A DNA stretch of 64,000 bases from NCBI GenBank assembly GCA_023101885.1, contig JALPQD010000125.1, forward strand, positions 124,001 through 188,000, read 5' to 3'. The DNA comes from Typhlomys cinereus. Taxonomy: Eukaryota; Chordata; Mammalia; Rodentia; Platacanthomyidae. The stretch's first letter is position 1, and each line of letters opens with the position of its first letter. A program made the translations under genes and the position numbers. Of the stretch, positions 34,630-44,760 are shown piece after piece. The notes under the pieces are model-generated. The model saw only the letters and a list, made by a program, of their open reading frames with translations. It searched no databases and was not told the DNA's origin.

Positions 34630-34880
34630 TAGAAAGCTTTAAAGGATGCAGGCCGGGGAATTTATTGTCCAATCAACATATTGCATCTTTGCAATAGCAG
34701 AGAAGAGGCATATAGCAATTGCAACTGAAAACATCAATGCAAATGTTATTATGCCTTCCCAGTCCCCATCAGGCAGGCTGCTGACATCTCAGCCCCGGCT
34801 GCCAGTGGCAAAGCAGGTCTGTTGTCTATTGGCTCAGCACTGTCATGTGACTCCCCATAGCCTGCACCAACGTAAATTAC
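34630..34880. promoter_or_regulatory. candidate enhancer-like noncoding element
   Basis: Single-copy block with many short factor-type motifs packed together: GAATTTATTG, CCAATCA, TTGCATCTTTGCAAT (C/EBP-like half sites), ATGCAAAT (octamer) at about 34737, GTCTATTGGCTC and TCATGTGACT (E-box). Texture resembles conserved developmental enhancers, but there is no alignment to support it. A 97-codon frame overlaps and is taken as chance. Confidence 0.3.
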
Positions 34881-36371
34881 CAAGTGAACTGCTGTGTGAA
34901 ATCATTCCTACACCCTTTAGTGACTTTGCGGTTCGATAACTCACCCTAGAAATATGCATTTGGACCTCCCACAACCTACCCAAGAGCTTCAGGTTCCTGA
35001 GGTCGCAATCTGCTGGTTCTTACAGATTCGATTCGCCAAGGTTTCGTGGGCCCAGTTCCCTCACAACATCACCCCCACCTCTGTTCCCTCAGTGTCTCTC
35101 TGTCTTTGTGCGGTGTCTCTGGTCACTGCAACTGCGCAACAGTCCCGCTGCCTTTTCTGATGGTGCTGGTTCCCCAAATCTGATAATGAAGTGCTGGGCA
35201 AGGCGCGCCAGTCTGTGTTTTGGGGTAATTTATGTGCAGAAGATGTAACAAAAATCAGGATTGGAAAGACATTGAGACATCTAATCTTAAAAAAAAGTAC
35301 CACAGTGGCATCGCCAAATTTTCAGCGTGATCATTTTGCTCCACAGATTTCTTGTTTTCTCAATATACAACACTAACTTGATATGCGGAAAGTGAGAATG
35401 GAAAATAGTACAACCTTTCCAGAGAACAGCTTGGCTTTGTTCTACAGAGGAATGATTTGAGATGCGTGGGAAGGAATACTGACCAGAAGACTGAATCAGA
35501 GCTCTGTATAATAACAAAATAATGTATTCATGATGGATAATGGTCACATATATATATATATCATAATTATAACAAAAGAAAAATGTATAAAGAGTGGATG
35601 ATAAATAATAGAAAAATGGATGATAGATAGCCATAAGATAATTCAGATATTGCTAGCAAAAAAAATGTGAAACATGCTGTCACCAATTGTTAAAGGCAAT
35701 GTTTATAATTTTAGAGGACTTTTTTAGACAGGAACGATATGGTTTTTACTATATACAAATTTAACATATTTAAGGGCTTCTTGATGAAGCAATCATAAAA
35801 ATGAAACATGATAAGGCCAAAAAAAAAAAAAAACCAAAGCAAGCAAAATGTCTGCAGCACATAGAGTGAGAAAAGGTATTACTAAGAGCTCTTGCACGTT
35901 GACTTAAAAAGGAAGATAATATTAATATAAAGACTCTGAACATAGATAATTTATAGCAAGCCAATGATCAAGGGGCAAAGATAAGTATGCTTAGCTTCAC
36001 CAGAAATCAATGAAAAACATAATTAGATATTATCCAGTGATTACAAAAGGGAAAGACCACTATGGTGAGTGAAGAAGCTCAAAGAGTGTAAGTTGATTGA
36101 CTTTTGGAGACATTTAAAGTAAAGCATATACCAAGATAACATGGCGGTTGCTTGCACTGATTGGCTGCTTGTTATGTATTCCATCAAATAATTTTCACAG
36201 GCATGTGTGAAACACTGAATTTTCCCAGCCTTGCTCTGAGTAGCACTGTGCACTCCACAATTCCAGAGACCCAGTTCTTGGAAACTTCCATTGAACCATG
36301 CCCCTAAGAGTTGTGTCAAGCAGACTCCCAAACTATGTGACTGGACTTCACTTGGTCCCATTTCATACATG
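34881..36371. other. single-copy noncoding DNA
   Basis: No gene recognised. Contains a short TA run at 35551-35566 and an A run at about 35819-35833. A 115-codon minus-strand frame at 35287-35634 has no family features. Confidence 0.5.
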
Positions 36372-36685
36372 AGATAGTCCTGAAAAGGTTATATAACATT
36401 CCCATGGTTATAGCAACAGCGTGAGCCAGGACAGGAGGAAATGGAAGAAGGAAAAGAGAAAAGTCTTTATTCATATTACTTGCCAATGTCTGTGATGTAA
36501 AAACTAAAACTTCTACCATAGTTGATTTCAAGCCACCAGCATGAACTCAGTAAACTTGGAGTTAGAAGAGATGTGCATAACTGATTTTCACATACCAGCT
36601 GCAGCACACTACAATTTATAAGTCAGAACCAGGATGCAAATTCAGTTTGGCTTCTACAGCACGTGCTCATGAGTCAAGAGTTTTA
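36372..36685. repeat. possible MIR-derived pieces
   Basis: AAAGGTTATATAACATTCCC with AGCAACAGCGTGAGCCAGGA at 36385-36432, and GTCAGAACCAGGATGCAAATTCAG with CACGTGCTCATGAGTCAAG at 36620-36680, each resemble the MIR 3' region. They are too diverged and too far apart to be one simple copy. Confidence 0.3.
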
Positions 36686-37236
36686 TTTCTAGGCCTATGT
36701 GATATCTACAAAACACATGGAAACAAAATAACATGCAGGTGGAGAAAGCATGCAGTAGAGAAGCAAGTAAAAATAGCCTAAATAACCTATTTATTCATTA
36801 TTTTCTAATAATGACCGGTACCAGTCACTATGCCATCACTACCGTGATGGTGGGACAAAGTTGACATAGTGCCAAAGGACTCAGTCCATTGTAAAGACAA
36901 AATGTGTCCACCAAGCTACAACTTACTAACCAAGGAATATTATGTAAGTGGAAAGCATGAATACATATGCATGTGTGCACATTTTAGAAGAAACAAAATT
37001 AGAAACTACATAAACCAATTCATGTGATCTCCTCTTTTTAATATAAACATGTATTACCTTTGTAATTAACCTAAAAATGTTATAAATATGATGAAATTAT
37101 GGTTCAAAGAAAGTAGCTTACAGAACAGTATGCCTAGTATGATTCCATTTTTAAAAATAGTTTTGCCTAAGAAAAATACTAACAATAATGTATGCTGAGG
37201 GTTAGCAGTAGGTGATTAAGTAATTCTTTTTGTCTT
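36686..37236. other. single-copy AT-rich noncoding DNA
   Basis: No gene, repeat or motif recognised. Confidence 0.5.
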
Positions 37237-37252
37237 CTCTGTGCTTATTTTT

Positions 37253-37502
37253 TTAATTTTTTTATTATTTATTCAATTGTGCACGTGTATGTGTGTGTGT
37301 GCGTGTATGTGTGTATGTGTGTGTAGAACCACAGACGAATTTGGGAACCACCATGGACCACCTCCTCCTTGTTCACTCCGCCCTACCAAGACCAGAAATG
37401 CAGGCCGCCCCCACTTCCGCCCGGCGTCTGTACGTGGTATCCAAACTCAGGACCTTCCGCCTGCAAGGCAGAGGCTTAACCCCTGAGCGACCTCTCCAGC
37501 CC
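37253..37502 (-). mobile_element. young B2-superfamily SINE, antisense
   Basis: Head at the right (GGGGCTGGAGAGGTCGCTCA), body with CCATGGTGGTTCCC and GTCTGTGG blocks, GT/GC tract and ATTGAATAAATAATAAA tail at the left. A perfect 16-bp duplication, CTCTGTGCTTATTTTT, flanks it at 37237-37252 and 37503-37518. About 10 bases next to the B box are missing (GAGTTTGGATACC). Confidence 0.95.
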
Positions 37503-37518
37503 CTCTGTGCTTATTTTT

Positions 37519-38479
37519 ACTATAGACATCTATAACATTGTAATGAGAAAAAAATAAAGTGTTAATTTTAATATGTTAAGATAAAGAGTCAACCAATATG
37601 ACATGTTTGTTTTGCTACATGAATAAGCTCAGAGCTACTTTTCTACAGCAAATACCCTTAGAAGGAGTAGACTAGTGGGGTGTCCACTGGGCTCCCCTAA
37701 CTGTGAAAGAAGCTTACAGCTGGGCAGATTTCCCTTTGGCCTGGTGTTTGTAGTGTTGTCTCACTCCATAGCAGCAACTCCATGAACTAGTTCAACCCAA
37801 GGCAAAAAAGACCAAGCAAATTGCCCAGTGACCTCCCTACATGAATTTTCCTTGCCTACTGGACATCACTGTCAGGGTCAAATGAATTCACTCACTCCGA
37901 ACATATGCTTCTGCTTCTACTTATCATACCAAAGGTCGACCTATGGTTTGCATCGTACTGCATTGGAACCAATGCAATTCTCAGAAAAATACAATGCACA
38001 AGTCCACCAGAAAAACAACCACCCAGCAAGGGGTGTGGGGGATTTCAATAGCATTAGGATTGCTCAACAAACCAACAAAAGCCAGGAAATTCAAAGTTAA
38101 GTTTTACACTCCCTCCTTCACTCCCCACTATTGTGAAAGAGAAATAAAAGGCACAATGGCATTCGTTGGGGCTAAGGGTGCAATGTCAGTAGTAAGGGCA
38201 CTTCCAGGCTTTATTGACTTGTGTCATAACCTTAACATTCTATAAACAGGGGGCTTGGCATAACACCTGGGTCCTTTAAAAGAGAAATATCTTCTGGAAG
38301 TCTGGACTAGGGAAAGCCAAAGAGGTTTCCCGTTCTCCTAGATCTACACAGTAAATCATTGCAGAGAGAGGAAGCAGATAAAATTGTTGTTAAGATTATA
38401 GCCTTTCTGGCCTCCTGAGAAAATAAATAATTGCAGCAAAGAAATGCTATTTACTTCTGAGACCAGAAAAGACTCTTGA
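37519..38479. other. single-copy noncoding DNA
   Basis: No gene recognised. Frames of 90 and 100 codons overlap at 37828-38245 without family features. Confidence 0.5.
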
Positions 38480-38815
38480 GCAATCTAGGCGACCTGTTAA
38501 TTATTAGATGCCTCCAGTGCAAAGCGCTGCATTTAGGAATAAAAGCGTTTCTAGTTTCCATAGTTCAACGCCACTTCTCTTACCATTTGCCAGACACAGC
38601 AAGCCTCTTTTCGAATGAGCCAAATGAGCTTCGAATAGACTCAAATTTTGGCCAATTCAACAATAACGGAAACATTTTTAGAAGTTGAAAGTTCTCATAA
38701 TTTCATTAGCAAACATAAAACCTGAACCTTTATTTTTCTAAAACCTGGCAATAAAAATTTATAAAGTTAAAGTTAAATAAATGAGTCTGGTAACGTTTGT
38801 TTTGACGCCATAGTT
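38480..38815. promoter_or_regulatory. candidate enhancer-like noncoding element
   Basis: Single-copy block with unusually many retained CpGs for this region (GGCGAC, AAGCGCTGC, AAGCGTTT, CAACGCC, two TTCGAA-type sites, AACGG). It also has homeodomain-type cores (GTTAATTATTAG, TTTATTTTTC). There is no long conserved-looking coding frame. CpG retention in AT-rich DNA suggests constraint or youth; no repeat family fits, so constraint is inferred. Confidence 0.35.
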
Positions 38816-39879
38816 TGAATGAGACTATGAAAGAGAGAGAGAGAGAAAGACTGCAGAGACAATGGACACAGTTCCAGAAGATGAAATGGAACGGATTTAG
38901 TAGTGAGGTCTTTGGCCTCCCTGGGGAAAACCACCTCAGTTCAACATGAAAGCTTGAAAATTTGGGAGACCTTAGAATTTCAGTTGCGTCATCAAAGTCA
39001 ATTGAGAATTATTCTCCAGTAGAGAATGAAGTTCAATGGAAAGAAACAACCTCCTCTTTTTGTCTTTGAAGCTGGAAGACAGATCAGAATCACTCTTCCC
39101 TGAGTAAATCACATGCAAATTCTTGCCATGACTCTGGGATAAATGGATATAGGAATGCTTTGGGCGCATTTCAAAAGGATAAAATGTTTTCCTGCCCTGT
39201 AATGTATTAATATGGTGAATAATAATAGATTTCATCGTGGTAAACCATGTTGGAATTTTTGGAATAAACATTGTTCCATTTACATGCAATTGGCCAGGAA
39301 ATGGTGAGTCTTTGTGTTCGCCAAAGGAAAAGGAACTGGGTTGGGCAAGTATCTATCCAGTCTGTGCCACAGCAGCCAAGCTATCTCTGGGCCTACAGGA
39401 ACACCAGGGACCCCAGGGGACACGCCTGTAGAAAAGGGCCTAGTGGGCCCTTCTCCCTTTCATCCCCAACTCAAAGTAGTGAAGAAATGAGGGAGGGGTT
39501 AATGTGAAGAGATTGGGCCTTGACCAAGTTTATCATTAGAATTAAATAATTCTTGGTCTCATACCTCAAGATTCTTTCAATTCTAAGAAGGATAAGAAAA
39601 GGCTCAAGCTTTCTGCTCCTCTGCAAATTGAGGAGGAACACACCCCTGCTTACATGCATTGTAATTTTCAGTTTTATAACTGCAGCACGATAGGTGGTTT
39701 CAAATGTTTCGATGTTGGCTAATACGTGAAACCCACAACTGGGACAGAAACCAAATTATGTACTTTTACACTTAAAAAGAAAAGGCAAAGCCACAAAATA
39801 TTCATCTGAGGTCAATAATCTGCTATTTAGGCATTTTCAAGTTACTATCATGAGCTCCATGGCTACCATATTCAGATGG
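38816..39879. other. single-copy noncoding DNA
   Basis: No gene recognised. A short GA run lies at 38830-38850. A 105-codon minus frame at 38972-39289 lacks family features. Confidence 0.5.
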
Positions 39880-40165
39880 ATGTTCCTTCAGAGGACGAAT
39901 AAAATCTGTCCCTCTGCTCTGCCCGGGAACCAATTGGTATGTCTGGCTTCTTCACACTATGGCGGCTGCTCAGTAAAGGGGCCTTTCATGCATCATTCAC
40001 AATTTGATTAATAACTAGATCTTGACGAGATTTGACAATGTAGAAGTGACTTCCAACATAATCAGACTGAAAGTATTGACCGTTGAAGTCCCTAAGCCCA
40101 TTGATGCATATCACCCTTCAATTTATTGAGCTCAGGTCACATGAGTGTCGTTCGACAATACTCTT
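39880..40165. promoter_or_regulatory. candidate enhancer-like noncoding element
   Basis: Contains CCCGGGAACCAATTGG, ATGGCGGCTGCTCAG (ATGGCGGC resembles a YY1 core), GCCTTTCATGCATCATTC, TTTGATTAATAAC (paired-type homeodomain site) and GTGTCGTTCGAC, with isolated CpGs. No repeat family recognised. Regulatory role is conjecture from motif density. Confidence 0.3.
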
Positions 40166-40724
40166 ATACTTTCACAGAAGATATTTAAAGAAGATTTTTT
40201 TATACTTTCTAAAAACTTGAAGGGAAAAAATTTTTAGTAGCTGGAAAATATAAATAACAGTAGAATCCAAAATGGTTTTGGCTGTCTTTTCCCTCTAACA
40301 TTCTCTTGAATTGGGCTTTCCCTTATCGAGCTCCAAGAAAAAAACAATCATTGTAATGCCATTAATCCCCTGTAGTCCCAGACAACAATCCAGGCCAAAT
40401 TAGTAAAAGCTTCTCTTTTTCAAACCAGAAATCCAAGTCATCTGCACTCACAGCAAAGAAGGTAGCCTTGAGGACAAGCTCTCTGACAGAAGCCCCACGG
40501 ACATGTTCAATACCTCAGTGCTCCACACTGTACCATGAGCACCTCATCTGGTGTAGATGCCACCAGAAGAGTTTCCTGAGCTCACCTTTCTCCTTACTGC
40601 ATTTGCTTGGTAGGAAACCGAAGTCTCTTGTGAGCTCTTTTTGCTTCCATGTGACAGCAACAGAATCTTTGTCTTTCCTATCTTGTAAAGATCCTGGAGA
40701 TCCCATACTTCTTACACGAGAGTT
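40166..40724. other. single-copy noncoding DNA
   Basis: No gene recognised. A 139-codon frame starting at 40468 runs into the L2-like stretch and has no domain pattern. Confidence 0.45.
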
Positions 40725-40930
40725 TTTGTATTTCAGTACTTCAGCCCTTCCTTCCTACCAAATGCCCACCACACCAGCCAACTACCATCTCCCATTTGCC
40801 TTACTACAGTGCCCTCCTGACCGCTCCCCCTACCTCTTCCTCTCTTCTCCCCACTCCTGTCTATTCTTAGCCAGACAGATCCTTTAAACCCCAGTCAGAC
40901 TATGTCACCACACAGCTCAAAACTCTGCAG
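40725..40930 (+). repeat. possible L2 LINE 3' fragment
   Basis: C/T-rich run followed by GCCAGACAGATCCTTTAAA, CAGTCAGACTATGTCACC and CTCAAAACTCTGCAGATTGG, an order seen in old mammalian L2 ends. It abuts the older L1 on the right. Confidence 0.35.
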
Positions 40931-40939
40931 ATTGGTCAT

Positions 40940-41743
40940 CAAGTCGGAACCAAATGAGATACCACTTTGCACCCACAGGGATGGCTACAAGCTAAAAGAG
41001 AGATAATAATACATATTGGTCAGGATGTGGAGAATCAGAACCTTCGTGCATGGTCCCCAGGAGTGTAAAACGGTGCAGCTGCTTTGGAAAACAGCCTGGC
41101 AGTCCCTTAAAGGCAGAGCCTGTCCACTCATCCACTTTGCTCCTCACTCAGGAGTGAAGCTTCTCAGTAGTGTGGTCCAACTCTGTGCTGTTGCTCCCCT
41201 GCAATATCTCCAGGAGGTTTTGACTCTTGCAGTTCAACTTCTAAGTGGGAAACAGGAGCGAAAACATATTTCCACATGAAAGAATGTTCATGGATGCTCA
41301 TGGCAACATTATTCAGAACCACTACAATGTGAGAGTAATCCAAATGTCTATCAACTGGCGAATGGATTTAAAAAAAGACTGTGAGTACACACATCGGAAT
41401 GCTATTCAGTAAAAAAGGAATGAAGTGTGAATACACATAATAGCATTAGTGAGCTTTAGAAATACTAAGTGAAAGGAAACCAAAATCTCATATCCTATGG
41501 CTCAAAACTCATTTATAAAAATCAGGTTGAGGAAAAGGCTCAGGTGTTAAAATCTTTGCCTCACAAGCAAAAGAAACTGAGTTCGGATCCCCAGATCCCA
41601 TATAAAAATGCCAGGTGGATAGTGGCCTGAAATTCTGTTCTTGGAAGGTTGGAAAATAAGAAACTCCAGAGCAAAGCAATAAGGAAAGCGCAATCAGGTC
41701 ACCCCTGAGCCTCCACAAGTGCACCCTCTCAAGTGCCTTTGTG

Positions 41744-41795
<52 letters not shown>

Positions 41796-42040
41796 AGGTA
41801 TTCTATGATTCCATTCCAATGAATGGAAGGGCAAATCCTGATTAGCCATTACATAGGACAGAAGCACTTGAGAGTAAACAAGGAATTACTGCAACGGATT
41901 TCTTGTTGTGGTGAATGTCCTTGAAAATCATGTTGATGGTTTTATAGCTCCGCAAGTATTCCAAAAGCTAATGAATCATACAATTTAAGTGGACAAATTA
42001 TATGACGTCTATCAATAAAACTATTATTTGACAACAACGA
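40940..42040 (+). mobile_element. old L1 3' end (L1M-type), interrupted by a SINE
   Basis: The left part, to about 41515, follows the 3' end of an ancient mammalian L1 ORF2 at DNA level: AATGAGATACCACTTTGCAC, AGGATGTGGAGAATC, GTAAAACGGTGCAGCTGCTT, GAATGTTCATGGATGCTC, AAATGTCTATCAACTGG, TATTCAGTAAAAAAGGAATG. The right part (from 41796) continues as L1 3' UTR-like sequence: GGGCAAATCC, GGTGAATGTC, ACAATTTAAGTGGACAAATT. A SINE separates them. The ORF2 frame is broken repeatedly, and an unrelated-looking GC-richer block lies at 41110-41250. Confidence 0.7.
41523..41793 (+). mobile_element. B2-superfamily SINE, older subfamily, inside an L1
   Basis: Diverged head with AAAAGGCTCAGGTGTTAAAA, B box GAGTTCGGATCC, older body (ATGCCAGGTGGATAGTGGCC, CTCCAGAGCAAAGCAATAAGG) and a long CA tract at 41749-41793. 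It lies in the 3' part of the old L1, so it is younger than that L1. The 93-codon frame is CA read as Val-Cys plus SINE body. Confidence 0.85.
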
Positions 42041-42424
42041 AATCTCAAGAACAAGGCAAGAATCTGGCAGATAGTAGATGTTTAATAAATACTTTTGGAA
42101 TGGATGAATGAAGACAAATGAATGAGCACAACAGGTTTTCAGTTGCAGAACAAACTAATATCATCGGACGGGAAAGCAGAATTCAGACATGGAGCTGAGG
42201 TCTTCAACTCCATCATATAGCCCACCCCAGAGGCTTCCTCTGAAAGCTGAGGTCTGGTCACTCCCTTTGAAGCCATCTCTTCTAGTGCCTGCTCTTCTCT
42301 CTGTGTCCTATGAATTATACTGAAGACAGCCTTCCACCCTCGCAACCCAATATACACAGTTTCTGGTGTTCAGTGAGTACTTGGGAACTTAGTGCCTGTA
42401 GATGGAGCCCATTAAAATTTTCCT
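42041..42424. other. single-copy noncoding DNA
   Basis: No gene recognised; small frames only. Confidence 0.5.
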
Positions 42425-42490
42425 TATACCTCTTTTACTCATTAAGCATCTGCTTTGTGCCAAGCAACACAGCAGGTGCTGTTAGAAGTA
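42425..42490 (+). repeat. MIR-like fragment
   Basis: TTACTCATTAAGCATCTGCTT and TGTGCCAAGCAACACAGCAG correspond to the 5' core of MIR, where 'cattgagcacctactatgtgccagg' is usual. Confidence 0.5.
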
Positions 42491-42774
42491 CCAAAAGATT
42501 CATAGGCTTCTTCACTGTTGGCCTTACATGTGTTGCTTTCATTATGCAAAAATGAGTAGTAGCTTTAAAATATTCTATATCCTGGGTTTTCTTTTTGAAG
42601 CTGTGAAAGCAGAAATGAGTGGTAATTCAAAAAGTCTGCATCAATACCTTGAAAACCGCAAATTTGAACTATTTATATAGTTTGGATACAAGCCACAAAA
42701 TGCTAAGTAAGTAGCAGAATGGAGTATATTAAATATGAATGCACTTCCTGGTGTGCACAGGGGCTTAGCCACAG

Positions 42775-42875
42775 GCTGCGGATGAGATTTCAGACAAGCT
42801 TCTTGGCTACTTAGAGCCTCAGTTTCCTCATCTGTAGCATAGGGATTGTCACGATGCTGCCTACCCTGAAGATAA
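42775..42875. repeat. MIR-like fragment
   Basis: AAGCTTCTTGGCTACTTAGA followed by GCCTCAGTTTCCTCATCTGT is a strong match to the conserved 'cctcagtttcctcatctgtaa' block of MIR elements. Confidence 0.6.
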
Positions 42876-42953
42876 AAAGACACCAGTAAAAACTTCTGCA
42901 AATCATCCCAGCAGTCTAAAGAAGGTTACAAAGAGAATGAAGTGAGGTTATGG

Positions 42954-43035
42954 GTGAGGTTATAGGTCTATCTCAGTGGTAGAGTGCTTGCATAGTATGC
43001 TTGAGGCCACAAGTACAGCCCTTGGTACTCATTTT
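42954..43035 (+). repeat. ID-like SINE
   Basis: GTTATAGGTCTATCTCAGTGG (A box), TAGAGTGCTTGCATAGTATG, then AGGCCACAAGTACAGCCC: the ID layout with a diverged B box. No clear A-tail. Confidence 0.65.
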
Positions 43036-43567
43036 TGAAGAGAATGAACTTGAAGTGATTTCTATAGAGACCTGGGAAGGAGGTGGCCTTATATTAGGAC
43101 ATCAGGAAGGCCTTGTATGAGTAATCATGGTTTCCAGGGACAGACTATCTGAGGTTCTAATCCTGGAGAGGTCTCAGTCTTTAGCTCTGGGAATCTGTAC
43201 AACATTATTTCTCGTTGAACTCATTATTTCTTACTTTTAAATGGGAAATTAAAAGCACCTATGCTATTGGGTTGTGATGACAATAAACCACTGGTATGTT
43301 ATATGTATTCAATAAATAGTGAACCTCCTCAGTAACAGGTGTCAATCATCAGTCTCTGAGGAAGCTATGCCTACCACTTTTCCAAATGGACATAAAGACA
43401 TAGATCAACCTTCTAACCAAAGATAGGTGCCAATCTATAATGCTCTGTGCAAAAACTTGTGACGTCTTACAATGGCTTTCTGAAGGCATCACTGCAACCA
43501 AGGCCAGAGTTTTCCTTTCTGTGGCTGGTTTGGATACCTGATAGAGGGATTTAGGAAGTCCTCCAGT
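43036..43567. other. noncoding DNA, partly MIR-like
   Basis: The part at 43150-43320 (TCTCAGTCTTTAGCTCTGGG, ATTTCTTACTTTTAAATGGG, TATTCAATAAATAGTG) has the order of a diverged MIR. The rest is unassigned. Confidence 0.4.
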
Positions 43568-43830
43568 GGGGGCTGAGGGACAGCTCAGCAGCTAAAATGC
43601 TTGCTGCACAAGCCAAGACACCCACATGATCAACCCCAGAAGGTGGAACCTGGGAATCTCAGAATGAGCTGGAAAAGCCAGACTACCCTATCAGCAGCTC
43701 TGGGTTTAGAGACCCAGTCTTGAAACAGGTGAAAGAGCAATAGAGGATGATTTCTCTATATCACTCACTCTCGGGCCTCTACATGCAAATACATGCACAC
43801 ATTCCATATACCATACACATATACATTGAA
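43568..43830 (+). mobile_element. B3-like SINE
   Basis: Head GGGGGCTGAGGGACAGCTCA, AAAATGCTTGCTGCACAAGC, middle with TAGAGACCCAGTCTTGAAAC, TAGAGGATGATTTCTC and CGGGCCTCTACATGC, then a CATACACAT tail. The segment order is that of rodent B3. Confidence 0.7.
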
Positions 43831-44439
43831 AATGGAGCAAAGGAGGAATAGTCTCTGTACTTCTCCACAAGTTGAAATTGGAGATGGTACACTATAACCA
43901 ACCATCCTTAAGTAAATTGCAGTCTTCCATAAACCAATGTACAGATTCAACAAGACACTGGAGATATGGGCTAGGTTCTAGAAAAGAAATCCAAAAGGCA
44001 TTGTACATTAAGGATCTACATTTTAGCCTCAAAATGAGGCCAAATTGGGGCAGTTTGAATATCCATTTCAGCCACTTTTCATTCCCTTTCTGGGTCCCTA
44101 AGTAAATTACAAACTTCTCATCTCCTTCATGGTTCTCTCAAGATCCAGCAAGTTTGTGAGAACCAAATGAATGGCTCTGTGCTAGAGCTCCTGATTCTGT
44201 AGGTCTGGGATGGATGAATTTTGATCAACTTCCATCACTTTCCCAGATGATGTTGTTTTCAGACCAGGAAACATACTTAGAGAAGCAATTACCTAGCCTA
44301 ACGAACAGCTGTTTTGAAAAATACAATGTATTTCAGGCTGTCTTTCCCTTTAAAAGTCTAGCCTTTTTGATAAAGTTCAACACACACGCCCTGGAAAGTT
44401 CCTCACGGTGGACACTGTGAGAGGCACTAAGTCGCGAGC
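43831..44439. other. single-copy noncoding DNA
   Basis: No gene or repeat recognised. Confidence 0.5.
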
Positions 44440-44760
44440 TGATGGGTTGCAGCTGCTCTGACGAAATATCCTATAATCAGAGGCTGCTTGTCTTCGCAGA
44501 CCTCCCCCTTAACACAAAGGGTTCCCAGCCCAGCTGCCTGCTCCCAGCATCCCAAATCTGAGCAGCTGTCCCTGCTTCCCTCTGCGCCGGGAAGCCATGG
44601 GTGTGGTGAAGACCTGAGCTGACAGGCCTCCCAGGGGTGGACTTCCTTGTCTCCTGACGTCAGCTGTCCTCCCAGAACCAGCCTCCATTGTCTTGAGGGA
44701 AATTGCTAAAGGCTTGGTTGCTATAGCAACGGATCCTCTACCCAAGGGGAGTCCTGGTAT
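44440..44760. promoter_or_regulatory. candidate regulatory island with CRE, E-box and X-box
   Basis: A GC-richer single-copy block. TGACGTCA, a perfect full-site CRE, lies at 44655-44662 and overlaps a CAGCTG E-box. GTTGCTATAGCAAC, a perfect 14-bp palindrome at 44717-44730, has the form of an RFX X-box (two GTTGC/GCAAC half sites). A further CAGCTGTC lies near 44570. CREB/ATF and RFX sites are typical of promoters and enhancers, including those of ciliated and neuroendocrine cells. No transcription start can be seen. Confidence 0.45.

Noticed and set aside
40468..40887. 139-codon open frame
   Set aside because: Overlaps a C/T-rich old LINE-like stretch that yields Ser/Pro/Leu-rich chance frames.
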